Assembly: GCF_020360975.1 (NCBI RefSeq)
Contig: NW_025408677.1
Location: forward strand, 1,922,001-1,986,000
Direction of reading: 5' to 3'
Length of the DNA stretch: 64,000 nt
Source: Hirsutella rhossiliensis
Taxonomy: Eukaryota > Ascomycota > Sordariomycetes > Hypocreales > Ophiocordycipitaceae
The stretch's first letter is position 1, and each line of letters opens with the position of its first letter. The position numbers were made by a program, and so were the translations under genes. Below the pieces are notes generated by a model that saw nothing but the letters and a program-made list of their open reading frames with translations, made no database searches and was not told the DNA's origin. Below are positions 11,113 through 20,745 of this stretch, piece by piece.

Positions 11113-12810
11113 TCACATCCTCTTGGCGCCCATCTCCTCGGCACCATAGTCGTCGTCCCACACCTCGTCCCCTCCTGCGCCCCCCGCCGCCGCAAGCCGC
11201 CTGCCGACCCAGAGGCCGAGCGCCGTCAGCGCGCTGCCGAGCAGGAACCACGCCTCGAACCAGCCGTCGACAAACTGCGGGCTCAGGGCGCCGCGCAGCA
11301 CCCCGCCCACGGCGGCGCCACCCGCGTCGGCCGGCAGCTGGCCGCGCAGCAGCAGCGACGCCGAGATGACGTACGTGGCCGCAATCTGGCCGACGACGAG
11401 GGCCAGGTTGGCCTGGGCGTGGCGTAAAAGGCCCGGGGTCCACCTCGCAAAGAGGTGAAAGGTCTGCACGGCGCTGTTTGCGCTGGCCACGAGGATGACG
11501 CCGCTGAGGGCGAAGCTGATGGTGCGCGCCCACGCCGCCTGGTCCAGCGTCGGGTCCCAGTGCCGCGCCACGAGGCCGAGGAAGCGGTTGATGGGATCGC
11601 TGCTGGCGAAGCTGGCCGAGGGTGACGACGCCCGCCGCAGCGTCGTCAGCGACGTGGCCACGATGCGGTACAGACAGTAGACGCTGAAGACGTACGACGG
11701 CGCCAGCAGCAGCCGGCCGAGGGGTGTCGAGGCCCGCGCCGCCGCCGCCCGGTCGTTTTTGAGCAGGCACAGCTTGGACGCCAGGCTGGCCTCCATGGCC
11801 TCGAGGCCAGCGATCTCAACGCGCAGGGCCCGCATCTCGGCCTCGTCGCCTCCCGCCACGGCCCGCAGCGACCCGAGCATCTTGCCGATGAGCCCGCTGC
11901 CGGCGGCAACGGCGGGCGCGGCACGGGACGCCTTTCTCTCGAGCGCCTGCAGCTGGTGGCGCTTCGTCAGCAACATCTCGTTGGCCGCGTCGAGGCCGAC
12001 CTGCTTCCGCTGGACATCGACCTCGGTCAAGGGTCTCCGCCTGCGTCGCGACGCGGTGTCGTGGAGGGTGTGCCAGGGCGACGAGACGGAGGCGAAGCCG
12101 GCGAGCAGGGCCATGAGCGAGATGCCGACGACGCCGACCCTCTCGAGGCAAGCGCGCGTCAGTGTCTCGGAGAAGGGCCGGCCGAGGGCTGCCGAGGCGG
12201 GCGTCGACGTCGCCGTGACGGGCACGGCCCTGCCGACGGACCAAAAGGCCAGGAGCCAGGCGGCAAAGAGGACGAGGTTCAGGGCCCAGGCGACGCGGGG
12301 CGGGGAGCCCGTCCTTGAAGGATGAAAGGTCCAGCCGGCGGCAGTGACGAGCGAGCGGCACTCGAGCCAGGGGACAAGGAGGACGAGGAGGAAGAGGAGG
12401 GTGGGGACGGTGAGGGCGAGGGCGAGGTTGCGGGCGGCCGGGTCGACGGCCTCGACAATCTCGGCCATGATGAGCAGGCCGAGGGTGGCGGCCAGGGCCA
12501 CGGTGGCGCCAAAGGTCCAGGCGACGGCGCGACGGCGCCAGGTCTTGGCGGCATGCTCGGCGTGGGCGTGGCGCAGGGCAGCTGGCGCATGCTCGGGCAG
12601 GACGTGGCCGTGGCCATCGCGGCCGTCGTCGGAGCTGAGCTTTGGGAATACGTGGCGGACGGCCAGGGCGTCGACGAGGGCAAAGGCGGCGGCAAAGGGG
12701 ACGAGGGCGAGGACGGTCGAGGCGGACATGGACGAGGCGCCGGGGGCCGAGGGGGCGCAGGCGTCGGCGTCGTCGCAGCCCGACGAGAACAAGATCATCG
12801 ACGGCCACAT
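11113..12810 (-). CDS. Golgi pH regulator / ABA GPCR-like multi-pass membrane protein
   Basis: A single exon of 565 residues starts at ATG 12810. The N-terminal half has several hydrophobic helices (STVLALVPFAAAFALVDALA, VAWTFGATVALAATLGLLIM, LLFLLVLLVPWL, LVLFAAWLLAFWSV). A central basic and helical loop follows (RRRRRPLTEVDVQRKQ, around residue 262, then a probable coiled coil). The C-terminal ABA_GPCR-type block includes APSYVFSVYCLYRIVATSL (about residue 370), DPINRFLGLVARHWDP and ISFALSGVILVASANSAVQT. This order is characteristic of the GPHR/GTG family. Animal GPHR affects Golgi acidification as an anion channel and plant GTGs were proposed as ABA receptors; which applies in fungi is unresolved. 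The C-terminus is acidic (GGDEVWDDDYGAEE). No introns are evident. Confidence 0.88.
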   Translation of the reverse strand: MWPSMILFSSGCDDADACAPSAPGASSMSASTVLALVPFAAAFALVDALAVRHVFPKLSSDDGRDGHGHVLPEHAPAALRHAHAEHAAKTWRRRAVAWTFGATVALAATLGLLIMAEIVEAVDPAARNLALALTVPTLLFLLVLLVPWLECRSLVTAAGWTFHPSRTGSPPRVAWALNLVLFAAWLLAFWSVGRAVPVTATSTPASAALGRPFSETLTRACLERVGVVGISLMALLAGFASVSSPWHTLHDTASRRRRRPLTEVDVQRKQVGLDAANEMLLTKRHQLQALERKASRAAPAVAAGSGLIGKMLGSLRAVAGGDEAEMRALRVEIAGLEAMEASLASKLCLLKNDRAAAARASTPLGRLLLAPSYVFSVYCLYRIVATSLTTLRRASSPSASFASSDPINRFLGLVARHWDPTLDQAAWARTISFALSGVILVASANSAVQTFHLFARWTPGLLRHAQANLALVVGQIAATYVISASLLLRGQLPADAGGAAVGGVLRGALSPQFVDGWFEAWFLLGSALTALGLWVGRRLAAAGGAGGDEVWDDDYGAEEMGAKRM

Positions 12811-14195
12811 GATGGCGCGTTGCGATGGGTTGTTTGGTGGTGTTTCTGCAGCGGGTCGAGGTGCCGCCGAGCCCGTCTCGCGGGCATCCGGGCGGGTAGA
12901 CTATGAAGAAGGAGTTGTGTTCGAATAAAGATTCAAGAAGTCGTCTCCGTGGTCATGACACGGCCGGTGGATGTCGAGATGCCGACGTCAGCCGACAAGA
13001 TATCTGGAGAGGGCTGCGTCGCCCAAGTTACCGGCAGCAGACGTGCGTCTCGAACATTCAGGCTCGTGTGAAGGAGTTCCGGTCGGGAAGCGATGCGCGC
13101 AGTCGGGGAGAGGAAAAGTCGAGAGCGAGGCCGGACGAGGCAAGGTTGAGTGAGGATGGAGGTGGGACAACTAATAACTTTTGCTATGGCACACCTACTA
13201 ACTACTCGGCACTCGGGGTCTAGGCGATAACGTCAGCGCCGTCCCATGTCCGGAGTACGGAGTACAAGTACCCACAGGAAGCAAGGTTCAGGCCTGGCAG
13301 TGGAGTGGGCTGCCGAATTTTACTCGCTTGCAAGTACGGAGTACAGATGCTCTGTACTCCGTACCGGTACTAGAACTCTGCCCTCTCGACTCCCACCACC
13401 CCGCACAGCGAGCCATGCACTGTCGCCTCATCCCGGCCCGCCATGTGCCTCTCGAATCACTCCGCCTCCAGCCTCTACGGCTTTCCTTTCTTTTCTTCGC
13501 CCGTTTCAAGACAAGGGAAACAAGACCCTGGTTGAACACATTTGCTGCGGGGTTGCAGAAACAGACCCTTGCTGCTTCATCTCTTCTCCCACCCTCTGTC
13601 GGCCATTCATGTTCCCGTGTTCCTCCATCTTACGCCCATCCTCGTACCGTAAACAAGACACTTTCCCTAACAAACTCTGTCATTATAGTCGCCCCATGTA
13701 TACGCAGTTCAAGTCTTTTCAAGCCAATGCAAAGCCTGCTGTCGATGACGCCGGTAGATCCCTGCTTCTACCGGTTATCGAGCCCATCCTCGAAAATCTT
13801 CACGGCATTATCATGAATTCCTTTCGACCCGCTTCACCCCACCGAGCCATGAATACACTACGTAATTACTTCAACATGACTCCTTGGCCATCCATCCTTG
13901 CCTTCTCTCCCTGCATATCCGCGTACCGAGTAATGCAATCACCTCAAGCCCAAGTCACACCGTGCAAAACGCTTTCTTGTCATATACTACTACATTTACT
14001 TTCGCTTTCTGTCCCAGGAGACAGTAAATTCGCTTTCAACAGCCCCAAAACGCACAGATTAGCTGAGTGCTTCCCAACCCAGCATCCGCCCGGCCTTCGA
14101 ACCCTAGCCTCACTTGGCCACCAAATTCCCAACACTGGCCCAACAGCTGCGATGCTTTTGGCCAGTAACCCTACTCGCTGCTCGTCACTTCGTCA
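12811..14195. other. Intergenic region between GPHR-like gene and USP locus
   Basis: This holds the promoter side of the GPHR-like gene and the 3' side of the USP locus. It contains a perfect inverted repeat (13334-13364) and a related TCCGGAGTACGGAGTACAAG stretch near 13250. A 367-codon plus-strand frame (13246-14349) crosses it, but it resembles no protein and its end is antisense to the repeat at 14225-14308. Confidence 0.45.
13334..13364. repeat. Perfect inverted repeat built on the TACGGAGTAC motif
   Basis: The arms GTACGGAGTACAGA (13334-13347) and TCTGTACTCCGTAC (13351-13364) are exact reverse complements around a 3-nt TGC loop. They are followed directly by the palindrome GTACCGGTAC (13361-13370). 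A partial copy lies 80 bp to the left. Motifs of the TACGGAGTAC type recur in fungal intergenic DNA. Confidence 0.85.
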
Positions 14196-15041
14196 TCATC
14201 GTCCCCTCCCCCGCCTCTTGACTGCATCTTTGACTTCATCTTTGACTTCATCTTCGACGGCATCCTCGACGGCATCCTCGGCGGCATCTCCGGCGGCATC
14301 TTCGGCGCCCTCCTCGAGGCCCGTCACCATCCTTGGTGCCCTCGAGTAGCCTTGAGGACTCGTGGCCGTCCCGTCGCCATTTTCATAGGCAAAGTCTCGG
14401 ACGGCAATCCGATGGGCAGCCAGGTCCTGCCGCCGTTGAATCGCATCGGCTCGTGCCACGTGTTGCCTGATCTCGCTGCCTTGAAGCATGAATTCCACCC
14501 GGGTGTTCAAGTACCGATAGTCGGTACGGCAGGAAATCGCGCCACGCCTGCGGAGAGCAGGTCCACTGATCCCAGAGCTGGAGCCGCCATCAGCTCCGGC
14601 AGCGACTCGAGCAGCCGGGTTGCAGCCTCGTTCGCTTCCCGTTTCCGGCGCCGCAGGCGATGTCTCGGGCGCCGGGGATCCCGCCTCGGCATCGGAGCGT
14701 CGACCCAATGCCACAGCCGGCTCTCGGGCTTCGGCTTGTCCGCCATCCCCGGTATCGACGTCCGACTCGCCTTGTCTCGTGATGCTGCTGGTCTCTCCGG
14801 TTACGGAGCGCTTGCGTTCCAGGATCTCGCCGCCTGAGCCTGGTTGTCGTAGTTCCTGTCTCGGGGTCTCATCGCTCCCTTGCCCGGCGTAAATCTGCCA
14901 GTCGGCATACACGTCAACATCGTCGGCCTCATTTGGAGATGGCGTGTCTCTTGGTCTTGGGCTTTCGCACCCGTCGCCCCTGGGAGGATCGAGCACGGCC
15001 GGGGTGTCGGCCGAGCCGGTGTCTTGGCCAGCTTGCACTTT
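14196..15041 (-). other. 281-codon open stretch in frame behind the USP stop codon
   Basis: Directly after the TAG at 15044-15042 the same frame stays open to a stop at 14196. It has no ATG near its 5' end, so it is not an independent ATG-started gene unless an upstream exon exists. The predicted chain is hydrophilic and acidic, with a more ordered-looking stretch (YRYLNTRVEFMLQGSEIRQH) and an ending of tetrapeptide repeats (AVED, EVKD). Options are a C-terminal part of USP reached by splicing around the TAG, stop-codon readthrough, a recent premature stop, or chance in GC-rich DNA. The sequence CTAAG at 15058-15054, about 12 nt before CATAG, looks like a branch site plus acceptor. Confidence 0.35.
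14225..14308. repeat. Seven tandem 12-nt units
   Basis: Seven consecutive 12-nt units occur, from CATCTTTGACTT to CATCTTCGGCGC, drifting at a few positions. On the minus strand they encode the acidic tetrapeptide series AAED/AAGD/AVED/EVKD at the end of the 14196-15041 open stretch. Units differ mostly in ways that keep the A/E-x-x-D pattern. Confidence 0.85.
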
Positions 15042-16200
15042 CTATGATGCGTTCTTAGCGTCCTTTTTCTGCTCCGGCTTGTCTCCTGCCTTGTCCTCTG
15101 CCTTGTCCGACTCATCTTCGTCGTCCTCGTCCAATCTCTGCCTAAGGGCGGCCGCCTCTCCCGCCTCCATCTTATGCAGCTGCGCCAGCTTTTGCTGTTG
15201 GTTCAGGGCCTGCCGCCCATCCGTCACCTCAAACTCTGCATCGTCGTCGTCATCGTCGTCGTCGTAGCTTTCGCCTCCCGCGCTAGTGGGCGATGCGTCG
15301 GCGGCGCGCTGGGGGTCGGCGCTGGGCGGGGGACTGCTCGGGCGCGAGCGAGGCCGCAGGGACGACGCGAGGGGCTTAATGGTCGGATCAAACTTGGCCG
15401 GCAGCCCGAGCACCTTGGCCACCTGGTGCGCCTCCTCGTCGGGCGAGTTTTGTATCTCGAGTTCGTAGGTGCTACTAGCTTCGCTGTCGGCCTCGTGTCG
15501 CCCGTGGGTTGCGGCCAGCATGCTGAGGTACGTTTGCCGAGTGGAATCGTTTGCACGTTTAACCTTCTTCTTGATGCGCTTCTCGGTCGGACGGACCACG
15601 ACCACGGGGACTGGCGAGTACTGGAGGCAGTACTTGGAAAACGAGTTTCGGGAGTTGACGAGGCCCTGGATGCCGCCCAGCGACCGGCCTCGGGTGCCGA
15701 CAACGAGCATGGCGGGTTGATACATTTGGATCTGGAGGCACGGGGTCAGTCGCCGATCTGGCCGCCTCGCACCTTTGGGAGACAGGACGCACCAGCTTCT
15801 GAAACGTCGCGTGTAGCTTGCCGACGGAATATTCCAGGGTAAAGCTGATGGCGCGGTTGGCAGCATTCTTGGCCAGGATGCCCTCCATGACCTGGTTGGC
15901 CTCTTCCAGGTACTGCTTGTCGTTGCAGCGAATCTCCTTTTCATTGACACGGACGCACACTATCTCATCGCCGTCGTCGACCAGCTCGTCTAGGAGCCAC
16001 TGGATCGCATAGTCCGAGTATGAGTGCTCGTCGACGCCGACCATGAAGGTGCGCGATCTGCGCCGCGCCTGGTAGCCCTTGTGCCTGACGTTGAGAGTTA
16101 ATGAGAGGGTGTTGTTCTTGGTCGCCTCGCCGCTGGGCAGGTTGTCGAAGCCGACATGCTGCTGAAACCTGTCGTTGGATGTCTCGGTTAGCGTCGCCAT
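15042..16200 (-). CDS. Universal stress protein (UspA-domain) family protein
   Basis: Two exons, 16200-15793 and 15731-15042, give 365 residues; the 61-nt intron splices FQKL to IQMYQPAML. The ATG at 16200 begins MATLTETSNDRFQQHVGFDN; the frame is open upstream but those residues do not resemble the family. The Usp fold occupies about residues 45-215: FMVGVDEHSYSDYAIQWLL (strand 1 and helix), DEIVCVRVNEKEI, AMLVVGTRGRSLGGI (strand plus nucleotide-loop-like turn) and VPVVVVRPTEKR. The C-terminal third is disordered, with a Ser/Pro-rich region, an Asp run (YDDDDDDDDAEFEV) and Glu/Lys-rich repeats. Usp proteins bind nucleotides and respond to stress; no specific role is known here. The same frame continues past the TAG for 281 codons. 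Confidence 0.87.
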
Positions 16201-17174
16201 ATCGCCACCAAGTAAATAGTAAAGGCCTGTAGACGGGACAGTCGAGCCGGCTATGCAAGGTGCGGCGAAGACGATTTGAAACAGGGACTTGGGGAGGAGG
16301 GAACCAAGGAAGAAGAGGAACGGGTTGGGCATGTGAGTGCGGGTTCGGAGGTGGAGCATGAGGCCGCCCGGTGCACTGCAACGGCACAGCCTCAACCAGC
16401 CCAGAGCGCGACGAGGCACAACAAATGAAATGCTTGCGGCGCCTCGAGTCATCAGCCGACCAGCGAAGGTTTCTCCCGGCGGGGTAAGCAGCTGGTCCTC
16501 AGAGGGCGCCATGCCCTTTGCAGTGACGTGTGGGGCGAAGATGGCCTCTGGCGACGTTCCGAAACCCATCTGTAGGCCCAGAAGCACGGCTCGAAGGAGG
16601 CCCCGAGCGAGTTGGCGTTGCACAGCCTCTCTCCATGTGGGAGGAGCGCGTCCACGGGCAGCGGGCGGCAGAGAACCCTTCCTCCTCAGCCCAGCCCCGA
16701 GGGCAGATTCTCATCCCCCACTCCTGAGACAAGAGCCGTCGGCCAGGGATCCAGGTTAACGGGCCGGCCAGTGAACGGCGCCCGCCGCGCCGCCGAGTCC
16801 GCGGGACGCTCCACCCGAGCCGAGACGACGACCCATGGTGTGGGGAGCCCGGCAACCACCGACACGCCAGAGGCATGACGGGTAAGAAGAGCGGACGCAA
16901 GAGGGTGTCGCGGCCGGATCAAGATGCCGAACGTGGTGTGCAGCACATGGGGCAACCGGAGGCCAATTAAATACCCAGTACGGCGCACTTGCGGGAGCCA
17001 TCTATCTTTCCGCTGCAGAGTTCTTACTTCATGCACAAGCCCGCTGACGTCCAGGCAGTGCTCTCTTGCGTGGAACACTCGCCGCAGCAGGCACATGACG
17101 ACGTTGCTTCTTGATGCGCAGATAATCCTTCCGAGTCTTGATGGGGAACAAGGAAGACGATGAAGAAAAAAAGC
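16201..17174. other. Intergenic region upstream of USP
   Basis: This is the presumed promoter and 5' leader of the leftward USP gene. It could also contain 3' exon sequence of the 17175-17600 gene: a frame open from about 17109 down to 16686 follows a candidate intron of that gene. Nothing else is supported. Confidence 0.4.
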
Positions 17175-17600
17175 TTACCGTTGGTAGGGCGGAGAGCTCG
17201 CGCGGATACGCGAGCCACCCGTTTGCCGCTGGTGCCCTTGCGGAAGGGAGGGATCCTTGGGTGGTCGAAAGGTGATGGACGAAGCCGACGACTTCCTGCC
17301 GGCGGCTCCCTCCGAGCCGTCGTCTGCGGCTGCTGGGGGATCGGACTTCGGGAGGTCGGTAGGAAAGGAAACGCTCGACTTGCGCCGCGGGTGCGTCGAG
17401 GCGAGCGGAGAGTCGACGGTGGCGCTGCTGCTAGCGGTAGAGGTGGTGCCAGCTCCGGCGTCTGGTCCATCCTGGCTCTTGGACGTGTTTGACGAAGAAG
17501 AAAAGTAGTCGGCATTGACTTCGGGCTGCTTCGAGGCCAGAGCTGACGACATGGGCGAGACATCCGACTCGGGGCTGGGGGACGGCCTGGGCGAGTCCAT
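17175..17600 (-). CDS. Short Ser/Pro-rich protein of unknown function
   Basis: ATG at 17600 gives 141 residues if read to the TAA at 17177-17175. The chain is low complexity and phosphosite-like: MDSPRPSPSPESDVSPMSS, a QPEVNADYFSSSSNTSKS segment, a basic HPRRKSSVSFPTDLP motif, and ASSITFRPPKDPSLPQG followed by RIRASSPP near the end. The last block resembles the C-terminus of small fungal proteins I recall without a known function. The stop codon lies inside an ideal donor (CG|GTAAGC, intron start 17178). Splicing to the acceptor ending at 17110 would add an exon of 82 nt (17109-17028) ending at another strong donor, GTAAGA. The 3' end of the gene is therefore uncertain. Confidence 0.55.
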   Translation of the reverse strand: MDSPRPSPSPESDVSPMSSALASKQPEVNADYFSSSSNTSKSQDGPDAGAGTTSTASSSATVDSPLASTHPRRKSSVSFPTDLPKSDPPAAADDGSEGAAGRKSSASSITFRPPKDPSLPQGHQRQTGGSRIRASSPPYQR

Positions 17601-17946
17601 GATTGGCTCTATGCGGTTGCTGTCTGCCTCCGGACTGGCTGGAGCTCAGCTGCGTGCTGACTGTACCTTGCAAGCCAAGGCGAATGGGCTCTCCGTCGAG
17701 TTTGCTCTGCTGTTTCCTCCCTTGACCCTTTTCTTTCTGCCCTGCCGATGGCTGGTTGCCCGCCTCGTCTGCTGACCTCGCGTCAAAGCGGCCTTGTTTT
17801 GAGAGAGCCAGAACCAGAATATGAGGACCAGGGAGAGCAGTGAAGAGAGGGCGAGAGCCAGCAAAGACCGATGAAGCCAGCAAAGAAAACAGCAAACGAC
17901 GGGAGAGATGCAGTCGTCGCCGCGTCGATGAAGCAGCAAAGTGCTC

Positions 17947-17969
17947 GCTGCTGCTGCTGCTGCTGCTGC
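17947..17969. repeat. GCT trinucleotide microsatellite
   Basis: About 7.5 uninterrupted GCT units lie in the purine/pyrimidine-skewed region upstream of the 17175-17600 gene. Confidence 0.9.
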
Positions 17970-19618
17970 AAGTGCTGCCGTCGCCGCCCCTGCGAGAGTG
18001 CTGGCCGAGGTCGAGAGCAGCGGGAGGATGAGACAGGGTGATCAGTTTGTGTCACGGCTCGGCATAAATTTGCCGACCAGGGAAGCACAAGGCGGGAAGG
18101 CGCAGAGACAAAAGCCGAATGACGGGGATGGGCCAAGGCGCAGCTGCTGCACGGCGAATGATGCCAGGCCCCGGCTAGGCAAGCCAAAGGCAGGAGGACC
18201 AGGGCAAGGCAGATTTGTGCCTGCAATGTCGGCCGGGCCAAGGTACGTCGACGACGAAGAATCGAAGGGTCCCTCGTGATGCCAAGAGCACTACCAGATG
18301 AGGCGGTGCAAGGGTCAAGATGGACGAGCCCGCGAGCCGAGTCGAAATCTGCGGGAGATGAGAAGAGGAAGCTTTGTTGGGGAAAGGCGAGAGACGAGGC
18401 GACGACGACGAGAAGAGGCGATGATGGTGGTGGCGATGATGGCGCGCCACAGCGAATCCGAAGGGCAGAGCCCCAGAGTCGTCGGTCCAAAAGCTCAAGA
18501 GAGAAGAGAAGAAGAAAAAAAGGATGCTTTATCTGCTGTTGAGTCCCGCTGTGGTAGCTGCAGTGCCGGGATGGTGGATATGTTGGAGGAAGAAAAAGGG
18601 GGGGGGGTGTCGGTATTTGGAGATGGGGTGGGTGTCTGTAGGGGAGGAGGAGCTTGGGCCAGGGCTGGTGGTGCCTGAGGTTCGGGGGCTTTGCAGTGCT
18701 CCTCAGGGCTTGCTTGCTGCGGCTTGCTGCTGATGCAGTGGTGGCGGCGCCTTGTTGGGCAGTCCCAAGCGACAGCCACTGGCGCCAACAAGTCAAGACA
18801 AGAAAGGGGCATCAACAAGCCCAGAAGCGGAAAAGGGGACGAGAGGAGGGGCAACGCGGGGGAGAAGGAAAACAAGCAGGGAAAGGAAAGAAAAAGAGGC
18901 AGGGGAAAAACGAGAAGCGCAGTCAAGGCACCGAGCAAGGTACCTCGGGCTAGCCAGCCAGGCTGAGGGAGAGTGCCTGCTTCTTGCACTCGCGCTGTCT
19001 GCTTCTCGATCCTTCTTTGCCTCCAGTTTTTCTTCTTTTCTTCTTTCTTCCTTGACTTGTCGAGAAATGAGGCGGCTGGTGGTTGAGGACCCCAAAAAGT
19101 AACTTTGCCTCGAGTCTTCAGCTCTCCTCCGAGGACGACCACGAGCAAAGCACCGCCACTCTGCTGCCGCTGCTGCACAGCGAAGAGGGAGGAACAGCAG
19201 GTCAACAAGATAAGAAATGATGGGGGAAAATGGCAAGTTTTCCTGACAGTTGGCGTTGTGAACCGCGTCTGTCCACTTGCCCCGGTCAGCTATTGACGGA
19301 CGGGCCGAGGCGGACACACAAGACAATGGCCGACGGGCTCGAGCTTGAGCTTATTTCTCGCCTGTATCGCAACAGTTCCTTTTGTGACTTTCCCCCCTTT
19401 GGGTCTGGGCTTTTGGCTTGTCTTGGCCTTGGCTCCCTCCCGAGGACAGTTGTCGCGGTGTTGGCGTTGCTGTGTCCTGTGTGGCGAGATGAAGAATTGC
19501 ACGAGGCAGCGAGGTCTGCACTGCTTCCCGTCTCTGCTTTCTGTCCGTCTCCTCTCCCAAGGCTTATATTGGTGGCCTCGCTACTCTGCGTCTACCTTAT
19601 TCCACATGTAAGTTGCAT

Positions 19619-19688
19619 GTACTGTATGTACGCATGTGCATGCATGCCACGCACATACACGCACATCCACGCGCATTCACGCACACGG
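19619..19688. repeat. Alternating purine-pyrimidine tract
   Basis: A run of TGTATG, CATGTGCATGCATG and CACGCACATACACGCACATC-type sequence keeps near-perfect purine-pyrimidine alternation for about 70 nt. Such tracts can adopt left-handed DNA; no gene is attached to it. Confidence 0.6.
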
Positions 19689-20045
19689 CCTGCGTGGGGA
19701 TTGGTCGTCTTCGTCCGCGGCAGTCGATGGAGGCCTCTGGTCAGATATCCGATCCGAGACGGCGGGCTCTATGTGCGCTGATTGACGAGTTCGGTCCGTC
19801 TCATATATATGTCGGTATAGGCCCAACAGAACGAGCCGTGTTGCTGCTGCCGGGAGGCACGCGCCAATCTCCAGGCCAGCCAGAGCGCTTTCGGGTTCAG
19901 TCAATGTCAGGCCCCCGGGGAAATACAGTGGACGGCCACGGCCTCTTGCTGCAGCGATGGAGTGACAATGACGACAGCGGTACGGCGACGAGGGCCCGAG
20001 ACTCGCATCGTGGGGCTTGATTGATACGGTGCGGCGCTGCAGGGA

Positions 20046-20078
20046 AATCGGCGTGCAATCGGCGTGCAACCGGCGTGC
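20046..20078. repeat. Three tandem 11-bp units with CGGCGTGC core
   Basis: The units AATCGGCGTGC, AATCGGCGTGC and AACCGGCGTGC are contiguous, followed by a partial AACC. The period of 11 bp is close to one helical turn. The octamer CGGCGTGC recurs in reverse orientation in the array at 36016-36045. Confidence 0.85.
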
Positions 20079-20692
20079 AACCTTTTAGGGGTGGAGGATG
20101 GACAATCTATAGTCAAAACGTGTCAGATTTCCTCGACTGCCAAGCCGTTTGCCATGAGATGAGACGCCGTTAAGATATGCGCGCAGGGCCCCTCCCGCCG
20201 CCTCTCCCTCCTCCTGTCCCCTTCGTGGTCCGGTGGCCATGTACCGGATGCATAGATGATATAATTACACACGCGGTGCTGTTTGTACCGCTCGAGGACC
20301 ACGGGTCGGGCCAGGGGGCGGAGACATGCATGTGTTCGTGGGGGAAGCCCGCGCCTTACCTCGAGTCTCTCCTTTACCTCGGGCTTGCCCAAAGAGGACT
20401 TGACAGACAGCAAGCGATGGCAAGTGGTGGCCGTGGACCGGGAAGACACCAGAGCGTGAGTGAGAACCGAGGCCGGCCGGTGCAGAGTCGGTCCCGCCCC
20501 TCCCTCTTGGACAAGGCGCCGGTCTATATACCAGCGCATTCCACCGCGTGAGTCCAGTTGTGAGAAGCGCCGTCTCATGCCCGACTCGTCCGCCGGCTGT
20601 CCATTGGACGCAGTCGAGCTTGCCAAGACCGACCCAGCGTCCCGAGGCGTGTCGACTTGTGCAGGCAAAGAAGCCTGAGAGCCTGGGTCATG

Positions 20693-20745
20693 CCACCCAC
20701 CACCACCACCACCACTACCACCACCACCACTACCACCACCAGCCA
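20693..20745. repeat. CCA trinucleotide microsatellite
   Basis: Interrupted CCA/CAC repeats occur with two CTA interruptions. It creates a Gly-rich minus-strand frame (20123-20746) that I do not regard as a gene. Confidence 0.85.

Noticed and set aside
13246..14349. 367-codon plus-strand open frame
   Set aside because: It has irregular composition and no domain, and its last part is the antisense of the 12-nt repeat array behind USP. Probably chance.
17783..18796. 338-codon minus-strand frame with a Gln run
   Set aside because: The Gln run comes from the GCT microsatellite and the rest is Pro/Ser/Leu low complexity from a C/T-rich tract; no domain or splice context.
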